Source: Paracoccaceae bacterium
Lineage (GTDB): Bacteria; Pseudomonadota; Alphaproteobacteria; Rhodobacterales; Rhodobacteraceae
Length of the DNA stretch: 5,853 nt
Direction: 5' to 3'
Assembly: GCA_023260935.1 (NCBI GenBank)
Contig: JALQTL010000390.1
Span: 1 to 5,853, forward strand
Every line of letters begins with the position of its first letter. The first letter of the stretch is position 1. Below are positions 1-5,079 of the stretch, one piece after another. Below the pieces are notes generated by a model. The model saw nothing but the letters and a program-made list of their open reading frames with translations. It did no database searches and was not told the DNA's origin. Position numbers and translations under genes: made by a program.

Positions 1-210
1 AATGGCGATCTGGCAAGCTTTGTGCTGTTCGGCGGACTTCTGGCATGGGCCGTGGTTACGGTCATCGTCCTGAACCGCGCGCAGCCGGACTGGACCCCGC
101 CCACCCCGCGCCCCGTGCAAAAGGAATTCGTGGCCATCGTCATGACCCTGATCGTGGTAGGCGTGGTGATGATGATCCACAACTGGCTTGGCTATCAGCC
201 CTGGGGATGA
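1..210 (+). CDS. NnrU-family integral membrane protein, C-terminal part (5' end outside window)
   Basis: The reading frame is open from the first base and ends at TGA 208-210, giving the last 69 residues of a longer protein. It begins NGDLASFVLFGGLLAW, a hydrophobic segment (about residues 7-24). A proline-rich polar loop follows (PDWTPPTPRP), then a second hydrophobic segment (about 42-58), and it ends HNWLGYQPWG. This arrangement and the final HxWLGxxPxG-type ending resemble the C-terminus of NnrU-family membrane proteins. That family is named after a gene linked to nitrate/nitrite/NO metabolism, but it is widespread and poorly characterised. In Rhodobacteraceae, from memory, such a gene lies near the malyl-CoA lyase and mch genes, which agrees with the downstream neighbour here. 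The stop overlaps the next gene's ATG (ATGA, 207-210), suggesting translational coupling. An ATG at 22 would give a 62-residue product, but coding clearly continues upstream of it. Family assignment is by recalled similarity only. Confidence 0.7.
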   Translation, partial: NGDLASFVLFGGLLAWAVVTVIVLNRAQPDWTPPTPRPVQKEFVAIVMTLIVVGVVMMIHNWLGYQPWG

Positions 211-419
211 CGGCGATGAAATTGTACCGTTTCCTGTCGGATGATGACACGCAGGCCTTTTGCCACAAGGTGACGGCGGCGTTGAACAAGGGGTGGGCGC
301 TGCACGGGGCGCCCAGCTATGCCTTTGATGCCGCGCGCGGGGTGATGCGCTGCGGTCAGGCAGTGGTGAAAGACGTGCCGGGCACCTATAGCCCCGACAT
401 GAAGCTTGGCGAACAATAG
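207..419 (+). CDS. DUF1737 domain-containing small protein
   Basis: This is a 70-residue soluble protein beginning MTAMKLYRFLSDDDTQAFCH, with no signal peptide or membrane segment. The pattern KLYRFLS...FCHKVTAALNKGWALHGAPSYAFD, followed by GQAVVKD and a YSPDMKLGEQ ending, is that of DUF1737 proteins. These are small conserved proteins of unknown function with an N-terminal Tyr-Arg motif and a central GW-x-L-x-G motif. The ATG at 207 overlaps the upstream TGA (ATGA), which fits an operon. The in-frame ATG at 216 is an alternative start: GGGGA at 203-207 would be a well-spaced ribosome site for it, and the product would then begin MKLYRFLS, as many family members do. The gap to mch is only 31 bases. 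Function is unknown; co-location with mch suggests only co-transcription. Confidence 0.75.
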   Translation: MTAMKLYRFLSDDDTQAFCHKVTAALNKGWALHGAPSYAFDAARGVMRCGQAVVKDVPGTYSPDMKLGEQ

Positions 420-450
420 CCGCGGGTGCCCGCCCGTGAAGGAGAGTGCG

Positions 451-1476
451 ATGAAGACCAACCCCGGCCGGTTCTTCGAGGATTACCGCCTTGGCGAAAC
501 CATCGTCCATGCCGTGCCGCGGACAATCTCGGGCGGGGAGCGGGCACTGTATCACGCGCTTTATCCGGCCCGCCATGCGCTTTATTCCTCGGACCAGTTC
601 GCCCGCTCCTGTGGTCTTGCCGCCTCTCCCCTCGATGATCTGGCGGCCTTTCATGTGGTCTTTGGCAAGACGGTGCCCGACATCAGCCTGAACGCGGTGG
701 CAAACCTTGGCTATGCCGAGGGGCGGTGGCTTCAGCCGGTCTTTCCGGGCAATACACTGCGGTCGGAAAGCACGGTGATCGGGCTTAAAGAGAACTCAAA
801 CGGCAAATCCGGCGTTGTTTATGTGCGGACAAAGGCGTTCAATCAGGATGACGAGCCGGTTCTGGAATATGTCCGCTGGGTGATGGTGCGAAAGGGCAGG
901 CCAGATGCCCCGGCCCCGGCCGCGGTGGTGCCGCAACTGGCCCCCGTGGTGGTGCCCGAGGCGCTGGTCATGCCGCGGCGGCTGGATTTTACGCGCTACA
1001 ACTTTGCCTTGGCGGGTGAACCTCATCGCTGGGGGGATTACGAGGTGGGCGAGGTCATCGACCACGTTGACGGCGTGACGATAGAGGAAGCCGAGCATAT
1101 GCTGGCCACCCGCCTGTGGCAGAATACCTCGAAAGTACATTTCGACGTGACACAGCGAGAGGATGGCAAGAGGCTGATCTATGGCGGTCATATCATCAGC
1201 CTTGCAAGGTCGCTGTCCTTCAACGGGCTGGCCAATGCGCAGATGATCGTTGCGCTGAATGCCGGTGCCCACGCGAACCCTTGCTTTGCGGGCGATACCG
1301 TGCGGGCATGGTCGGAAGTTCTGGACCGCGCGGAAACAAGCGCCCCGGGGGTAGGGGCGCTTCGCCTGCGGTTGGTAGCCACAACCGGCAAGGCAGGCGA
1401 TCTGCGCGGCAGCGACGGAAAATATCTGCCCGAAGTGTTGCTGGATCTGGATTACTGGGCGCTGATTCCGCTTTGA
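451..1476 (+). CDS. mch: Mesaconyl-CoA hydratase (beta-methylmalyl-CoA dehydratase), MaoC-like double hotdog
   Basis: This 341-residue cytoplasmic enzyme of the ethylmalonyl-CoA pathway reversibly hydrates mesaconyl-C1-CoA to (2R,3S)-beta-methylmalyl-CoA, which a malyl-CoA lyase then cleaves to glyoxylate and propionyl-CoA. The N-terminus MKTNPGRFFEDYRLG, the segment VFGKTVPDISLNAVANLGYA, GLKENSNGK, EYVRWVMVRKG and the end VLLDLDYWALIPL match the Mch family as I recall it. The length also matches the roughly 343 residues of the Rhodobacter enzyme. There are two hotdog halves, about residues 1-150 and 190-341, joined by a Pro/Val/Ala-rich linker. The second half carries EEAEHMLATRLWQNTSKVHF (His216, His230) and IYGGHIISLARSLSFNGL. 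His230 aligns with the hydratase His, but the usual Asp five residues earlier is Asn225. The start at 451 is chosen because AAGGAG (439-444) sits six bases upstream. The in-frame ATG at 406 lies inside the DUF1737 gene and lacks such a site. A terminator follows. Confidence 0.88.
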   Translation: MKTNPGRFFEDYRLGETIVHAVPRTISGGERALYHALYPARHALYSSDQFARSCGLAASPLDDLAAFHVVFGKTVPDISLNAVANLGYAEGRWLQPVFPGNTLRSESTVIGLKENSNGKSGVVYVRTKAFNQDDEPVLEYVRWVMVRKGRPDAPAPAAVVPQLAPVVVPEALVMPRRLDFTRYNFALAGEPHRWGDYEVGEVIDHVDGVTIEEAEHMLATRLWQNTSKVHFDVTQREDGKRLIYGGHIISLARSLSFNGLANAQMIVALNAGAHANPCFAGDTVRAWSEVLDRAETSAPGVGALRLRLVATTGKAGDLRGSDGKYLPEVLLDLDYWALIPL

Positions 1477-1503
1477 CAGCGTTGCACGGCCGGGCCGGGG
1501 CGC

Positions 1504-1521
1504 GCAAAGGGCCGCCTTTGC
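1504..1521 (+). repeat. GC-rich perfect hairpin downstream of mch
   Basis: GCAAAGG (1504-1510) and CCTTTGC (1515-1521) are perfect inverted copies around a GCCG loop, 28 bases after the mch stop. No T-run follows, so this is not a classical intrinsic terminator. It could protect the mch 3' end from exonucleases or assist termination together with the hairpin at 1562. A chance occurrence in GC-rich DNA is possible. Confidence 0.35.
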
Positions 1522-1561
1522 CAGCCGGGCAGGGGATGGGCGGGTTGGCAGCCACTGCGCT

Positions 1562-1582
1562 TCGGGCAAGTCGCCCGATTTT
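1562..1582 (+). terminator. Probable intrinsic terminator of the mch transcript
   Basis: TCGGGC (1562-1567) pairs perfectly with GCCCGA (1573-1578) around the loop AAGTC, and TTTT (1579-1582) follows directly. A GC-rich stem followed by a T-run is the layout of a Rho-independent terminator. It lies 86 bases past the mch stop and 191 bases before sdhC, so it would separate the mch unit from the sdh operon. The stem is short (6 bp) and the T-run is only four, so read-through is likely. Confidence 0.55.
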
Positions 1583-1613
1583 GTGATCACGCACTCAAAA
1601 TTCGTGATCACAA
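1581..1613. promoter_or_regulatory. Perfect 11-bp inverted repeat, candidate paired operator upstream of sdhC
   Basis: TTGTGATCACG (1581-1591) and CGTGATCACAA (1603-1613) are exact reverse complements separated by 11 A/T-leaning bases (CACTCAAAATT). Each arm itself contains the 8-bp palindrome GTGATCAC, at 1583-1590 and 1604-1611. The palindrome centres are 21 bp apart, about two helical turns, so two dimers would sit on the same DNA face. It lies in the non-coding region between the mch terminator and the sdhC start, where an sdh regulator would be expected to bind. I cannot name the regulator: the arms do not fit FNR (TTGAT-N4-ATCAA), and their centre spacing differs from a CRP half-site pair. 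If transcribed, the repeat would also form an 11-bp stem. Confidence 0.55.
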
Positions 1614-1772
1614 GGTGTGAAAATCTGGTTCGTTAGCGCTATTTCCCAATCCATGCGGCGTTGCGGCGCGTGACAGGTGAAAAAAATCCGCTATTCAGAG
1701 AGAGGAAAAAAAACCGAAAGCGCGCCCCGGGTCGGACAAGGCCGGGTCAAGCCAGCGACGAAGGGAACCGAT
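1614..1772 (+). other. Leader region upstream of sdhC
   Basis: This 159-base non-coding stretch runs from the inverted repeat to the sdhC start. It becomes A-rich in the middle (a run of seven A at 1680-1686 and eight at 1706-1713), unlike the flanking genes, as promoter and leader DNA often is. In-frame ATG codons here (for example 1677, upstream of sdhC) have no good ribosome site, and their translations (Arg/Lys-rich) do not resemble SdhC. The leader ends with GAAGGGA (1760-1766), the sdhC ribosome site. No RNA gene or riboswitch was recognised. Confidence 0.4.
1670..1697 (+). promoter_or_regulatory. Weak sigma-70-type promoter candidate for sdhCDAB
   Basis: GTGACA (1670-1675) matches the -35 consensus TTGACA at five of six positions. 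It is followed after 16 bases by TATTCA (1692-1697), a poor -10 element that keeps only TAT. The spacer includes an A-run. It lies about 75-100 bases before sdhC and downstream of the inverted repeat. The match is weak and only position and composition favour it. Confidence 0.25.
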
Positions 1773-2159
1773 ATGGCAGACGTCAAGCGGGTCGAGCGGC
1801 CCCTGTCCCCCCATTTGCAGATTTACCGCCCGCAACTGACCTCGATCACCTCGATCCTGACGCGGATCACCGGGAATGCCTTGATCGTCGGGGTGGCTCT
1901 GGCCGTGTGGTGGTTGCTGGCGGCAGCTGTGGGGGACGAATACTTCGCTACGGCCAATGCGGTGGCGACAAGCTGGTTTGGTGATCTGGTCTTTGCCGGT
2001 TCGGCATGGGCGGTCTGGTATCACTACCTCGCCGGCCTGCGGCATCTTTATTACGATGCGGGCAAGGGTCTTGATATTCCCACAGCGGAAAAGCTGGGCT
2101 GGGCCTGCATCATCGGATCGGTCGTGCTGACCGTGATCACAATTCTTCTGGTTCAGTGA
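1773..2159 (+). CDS. sdhC: Succinate dehydrogenase cytochrome b556 subunit (SdhC)
   Basis: This is a 128-residue membrane anchor of complex II. With SdhD it binds heme b and ubiquinone in the inner membrane. The family signature RPLSPHLQIYRPQLTS is followed by SILTRITG, with Ser27 and Arg31 at the ubiquinone-site positions known from E. coli SdhC. The segment YHYLAGLRHLYYD holds His84, which aligns with the E. coli heme ligand, and His91. Three membrane helices are visible at about residues 32-53, 68-90 and 108-127. Length is normal. Position 30, His in E. coli (SILHR), is Thr here. The start at 1773 is set by GAAGGGA (1760-1766) and by the normal MADVKRVERPLSPH N-terminus; upstream in-frame ATGs add a non-homologous basic extension. 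It is the first gene of the sdh operon, with sdhD seven bases downstream. Confidence 0.95.
   Translation: MADVKRVERPLSPHLQIYRPQLTSITSILTRITGNALIVGVALAVWWLLAAAVGDEYFATANAVATSWFGDLVFAGSAWAVWYHYLAGLRHLYYDAGKGLDIPTAEKLGWACIIGSVVLTVITILLVQ
2132..2142. repeat. Third copy of the CGTGATCACAA element, inside the sdhC 3' end
   Basis: CGTGATCACAA at 2132-2142 is identical to the right arm of the inverted repeat upstream of sdhC (1603-1613). It lies in coding DNA (codons for Val-Ile-Thr), 25 bases before the sdhD start. It could be an internal regulator site, or a by-product of coding Val-Ile-Thr. Confidence 0.3.
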
Positions 2160-2166
2160 GGGCATC

Positions 2167-2538
2167 ATGCGGTATCTGACCGATCGCAAGCGCGCCGTAG
2201 GCAAGGGCGCATCCGGCACCGGCACCGAACATCACTGGTCGATGACCCTGTCGGCCGTTGGCCTGGCTTTCATGGTGCCGGCCTGGCTTTACATCTTTGG
2301 CAAGGCGCTTGGTCAATCGCGTGAAGCGGTGGTGGCCACCTTTGGCCATCCGTTCCCTGCCATTCTGACCGGCCTGATCCTGGTCGTCGGCCTGCGCCAT
2401 TACATCGGCGGGGCGGCCGTGATGATTGAAGACTATGCCCGGGGAACGGCGCGCAAGCTGGCCCTGATCGGCGTGACGTCGCTTGGCTGGATCATCGGCG
2501 CGACGGGGTTGTTTGCCCTTGTCCGCATGGCCCTTTGA
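2167..2538 (+). CDS. sdhD: Succinate dehydrogenase membrane anchor subunit (SdhD)
   Basis: This is a 123-residue second membrane anchor of complex II. It has a polar basic N-terminus (RYLTDRKRAVGKGASGTGT) and then three hydrophobic helices at about residues 27-48, 62-85 and 97-119. The segment RHYIGGAAVMIEDY contains His78 and Asp89-Tyr90 with the same 11-residue spacing as E. coli SdhD His71 and Asp82-Tyr83, the heme ligand and ubiquinone-site residues. HHWSMTLSA at the first helix is also typical of alphaproteobacterial SdhD. The ATG lies seven bases after the sdhC stop, with GTGAGGG (2155-2161) overlapping that stop as a ribosome site. The sequence is much less conserved than SdhA or SdhB, as usual for this subunit, so position between sdhC and sdhA supports the call. 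Confidence 0.93.
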   Translation: MRYLTDRKRAVGKGASGTGTEHHWSMTLSAVGLAFMVPAWLYIFGKALGQSREAVVATFGHPFPAILTGLILVVGLRHYIGGAAVMIEDYARGTARKLALIGVTSLGWIIGATGLFALVRMAL

Positions 2539-2561
2539 TCCGGCACGAAAAGGACAAGAAC

Positions 2562-4364
2562 ATGACTGCCTATCCGTATGAAGTGCATGACTATGACGTG
2601 GTTGTCGTGGGCGCCGGGGGCGCGGGCCTGAGGGCCACGCTGGGGATGGCCGAACAGGGCCTGCGCACCGCCTGTGTGACCAAGGTTTTCCCCACCCGCA
2701 GCCACACGGTTGCAGCGCAGGGCGGCATCGCGGCCAGCCTTGGAAACATGGGCCCCGACAGCTGGCAGTGGCATATGTATGACACCGTCAAGGGTTCTGA
2801 CTGGCTGGGCGATACCGACGCGATGGAATACCTCGCGCGGGAAGCGCCGAAAGCGGTCTATGAGCTGGAGCATTACGGCGTGCCTTTCAGCCGCACGGAA
2901 GAGGGCAAGATCTATCAGCGCCCCTTTGGCGGCCACACCACCGAATTCGGCGAAGGCCCGCCGGTGCAGCGCACCTGTGCTGCCGCCGACCGCACCGGCC
3001 ACGCGATCCTGCACACGCTCTATGGCCAGAGCCTGAAGAACAATGCCGAGTTCTTCATCGAATACTTTGCCATCGACCTGATCATGACGGATGGCGCCTG
3101 CACCGGCGTGGTGTGTTGGAAGCTGGATGACGGCACGATCCACGTCTTCAACGCCAAGATGACCGTTCTGGCCACCGGCGGCTATGGCCGGGCCTATTTC
3201 AGCGCCACCTCGGCCCATACCTGCACCGGCGACGGTGGCGGCATGGTCGCCCGTGCGGGCCTGCCGTTGCAGGATATGGAATTCGTGCAGTTCCACCCGA
3301 CGGGCATCTATGGCGCGGGCACCCTGATCACCGAAGGTGCGCGGGGCGAGGGCGGCTACTTGACCAATGCCAATGGCGAGCGGTTCATGGAACGCTATGC
3401 CCCCCACTACAAGGATCTGGCGCCGCGCGACTATGTTTCCCGCTGCATGACGCTGGAAATTCGCGAAGGCCGTGGCGTGGGGGCCAATGGCGACCATATC
3501 CATTTGCACCTCAACCACCTCCCGCGTGAGGCGCTGGAACTGCGCCTGCCCGGTATTACCGAAAGTGCGCGCATCTTTGCCGGTGTCGACCTGCACAAGG
3601 ATCCGATCCCGGTGCTGCCGACGGTGCATTACAACATGGGCGGCATTCCCACGAATTACTGGGGTGAGGTGTTGAACCCCACCGCCGAAAGCCCTGATGC
3701 CATCTTCCCGGGCCTGATGGCCGTGGGTGAGGCGGGCTGTGCCTCGGTGCACGGGGCGAACCGTCTTGGCTCAAACAGCCTGATCGATCTGGTGGTCTTT
3801 GGCCGTGCCGCTGCCATTCGTGCCGGTCAGGTGGTTGACCGCGCGGCCTCCACTCCTGCGACGAACAAGGCTGAGGTGGACAAGGCCCTGTCGCGGTTTG
3901 ACGGTTTGCGCCATGCCGACGGCGCCGTGCCGACCGCAGAGTTGCGGTTGGAAATGCAGCGCACCATGCAGGCTGATGCCGCCGTGTTCCGCACCGAAAA
4001 GACCCTTACGGAAGGCGAGAAGAAGATGACCGCCATCGCCGGCAAGATGGGCGATCTGAAAGTGACAGACCGCAGCCTTGTCTGGAACAGCGACCTGATG
4101 GAAACGCTGGAATTGACGAACCTGATGCCGAATGCGCTTGCCACCATCTATGGCGCCCATGCCCGCACTGAAAGCCGCGGTGCCCATGCCCATGAAGACT
4201 ATCCGCAGCGCGATGACGCGAACTGGCGCAAGCACACGCTGTCATGGGTGGATGGCAACAAGGTGACGCTGGATTATCGCGCGGTCCATGTGGACCCGCT
4301 GACCAGCGAAAAGGATGGCGGCATCAGCCTGAAGAAGATCGCCCCTGCGGAACGGAAGTTCTGA
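2562..4364 (+). CDS. sdhA: Succinate dehydrogenase flavoprotein subunit (SdhA)
   Basis: This 600-residue catalytic subunit oxidises succinate to fumarate on a covalently bound FAD at the cytoplasmic face of the membrane and passes electrons to SdhB. It opens with the dinucleotide-binding motif DVVVVGAGGAGL (residues 12-23). TRSHTVAAQGGIAASLG follows, in which His48 is the covalent FAD attachment site. By alignment with E. coli SdhA, the active-site residues are His245 (FHPTG), Arg289 (APRDYVSR), His356 (TVHYNMGGIPTN) and Arg401 (HGANRLGSNSL). The C-terminal part includes RTESRGAHAHEDYPQRDD and ends KKIAPAERKF. Length is normal and no frame break is seen. The start at 2562 gives MTAYPYEVHDYDV with AAAAGGA (2547-2553) upstream. 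The in-frame ATG at 2535 overlaps the sdhD stop and adds nine unrelated residues. The gap to sdhD is 23 bases. Confidence 0.98.
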   Translation: MTAYPYEVHDYDVVVVGAGGAGLRATLGMAEQGLRTACVTKVFPTRSHTVAAQGGIAASLGNMGPDSWQWHMYDTVKGSDWLGDTDAMEYLAREAPKAVYELEHYGVPFSRTEEGKIYQRPFGGHTTEFGEGPPVQRTCAAADRTGHAILHTLYGQSLKNNAEFFIEYFAIDLIMTDGACTGVVCWKLDDGTIHVFNAKMTVLATGGYGRAYFSATSAHTCTGDGGGMVARAGLPLQDMEFVQFHPTGIYGAGTLITEGARGEGGYLTNANGERFMERYAPHYKDLAPRDYVSRCMTLEIREGRGVGANGDHIHLHLNHLPREALELRLPGITESARIFAGVDLHKDPIPVLPTVHYNMGGIPTNYWGEVLNPTAESPDAIFPGLMAVGEAGCASVHGANRLGSNSLIDLVVFGRAAAIRAGQVVDRAASTPATNKAEVDKALSRFDGLRHADGAVPTAELRLEMQRTMQADAAVFRTEKTLTEGEKKMTAIAGKMGDLKVTDRSLVWNSDLMETLELTNLMPNALATIYGAHARTESRGAHAHEDYPQRDDANWRKHTLSWVDGNKVTLDYRAVHVDPLTSEKDGGISLKKIAPAERKF

Positions 4365-4783
4365 TGCGCTTGCACGGTACCGCCCTTGTGCCCTCTGCCC
4401 CTGACGCCGGCGTCTGCCGGCCGGTGGCGGGTGGCCCGATGGCGCGGTCGCGGGGCAGGGTGGTCTGCCGGTGGTTCTTGTTGCCGGTGGTGGCAATTCT
4501 GACATCGGCCTGTGATCCGCAGGCCCTTGCGGATAGCGCCTTGCGGCGTGCGGCCGGCAGCGTGGTGATGGCGGTAGTGCAGAACGAAATGCCCAGCCCT
4601 GCCGCTGCACGGGCGACTGAATGCATCCTGCAAAATGCCCGCCCCGACGAGATCGAGGCGCTTGCCCGCGATGTGGGCGTGGTTGCCGGCACGCTGACCA
4701 AGGCCAATATCCGCACCATTGCCCTGCGGCCGGCCGCTCAGGCCTGTTTTGCGGCCAATGACGTGCCGCCGGTGATTGCGTGA
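4364..4783 (+). CDS. Uncharacterised exported protein encoded between sdhA and sdhB
   Basis: I recognise no domain. From the ATG at 4364 the product is 139 residues. That ATG overlaps the sdhA stop (TGATG, 4362-4366) and has GGAACGGAAG just upstream, so translational coupling to sdhA is likely. A second in-frame ATG at 4439 would give a 114-residue protein with a textbook signal peptide: basic MARSRGRVVCR, then hydrophobic WFLLPVVAILTSA ending before Cys. TSAC is only a weak lipobox (Thr at -3), so the mature form could be a lipoprotein or a periplasmic protein. The mature part, about 90 residues, is alpha-helical in character and has two further cysteines (ECIL, QACFA) that could form a disulfide. 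Codon use is like its neighbours in both parts. The next gene starts with another TGATG overlap. A role linked to complex II is inferred only from position. Confidence 0.7.
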   Translation: MRLHGTALVPSAPDAGVCRPVAGGPMARSRGRVVCRWFLLPVVAILTSACDPQALADSALRRAAGSVVMAVVQNEMPSPAAARATECILQNARPDEIEALARDVGVVAGTLTKANIRTIALRPAAQACFAANDVPPVIA

Positions 4784-5076
4784 TGTGGCGGGTTGCGGCT
4801 CTTGTTCCCCTTGCCCTGATCTCCTGCGGGCCTGTCCCGCTGGCGCAGGCGGAGCGGCAGTGCCTTGAAGAGGCCCGACTGGCCCAGCGACCACGCGGCG
4901 AGGTGGCCGTTGGCATCGGGTCGGATGGCCGGATCGGCGGAGCTTTCGATATCACCATCGGGTCCGACTACCTCGCAGGGCGCGACCCTGCGGCGGTCTA
5001 CGATCTTTGCGTCCAAAGAAAATCCGGGCAGCCCCCCAGCCGCCCGCTCTACTCGTTCCCGGAATGGAAGGGATAA
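4783..5076 (+). CDS. Small predicted lipoprotein encoded directly upstream of sdhB
   Basis: This is a 97-residue protein with no recognised family. It begins MWRVAALVPLALISCGP: a short basic start, a hydrophobic stretch, and a perfect lipobox LISC, so cleavage and lipidation at Cys15 are expected, followed by membrane anchoring on the periplasmic side. The mature part has two more cysteines (ERQCLEE, YDLCVQ), a Gly-rich GSDGRIGGAFDITIGSDY segment of beta character, and the C-terminal end RPLYSFPEWKG. Its ATG overlaps the stop of the preceding gene (TGATG, 4781-4785); a GTG directly before it (4780) is a less likely start. Only three bases separate its TAA from the sdhB ATG, so it is certainly in the sdh transcript. 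A role in periplasmic support or regulation of complex II is possible but unsupported. Confidence 0.75.
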   Translation: MWRVAALVPLALISCGPVPLAQAERQCLEEARLAQRPRGEVAVGIGSDGRIGGAFDITIGSDYLAGRDPAAVYDLCVQRKSGQPPSRPLYSFPEWKG

Positions 5077-5079
5077 GAC

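Noticed and set aside
406..450. Upstream ATG start for mch at 406
   Set aside because: It lies within the DUF1737 gene and lacks a ribosome site, whereas the ATG at 451 has AAGGAG at ideal spacing and matches the family N-terminus.
1473..1478. Consensus -35 box TTGACA overlapping the mch stop
   Set aside because: The DNA 16-18 bases downstream is GC-rich (CGGGGCGCGC) with no -10-like sequence, so it is not a promoter.
1661..1984. Arg-rich 107-codon + strand frame across the sdhC leader
   Set aside because: It overlaps sdhC in another frame, is very basic and low in complexity, and has no ribosome site or family resemblance.
2433..3752. Long minus-strand open frame (439 codons) opposite sdhD/sdhA
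   Set aside because: It is the antisense shadow of high-GC sdhA; the translation is His/Arg/Ala-rich with no recognisable domain, while the + strand encodes an unmistakable SdhA.
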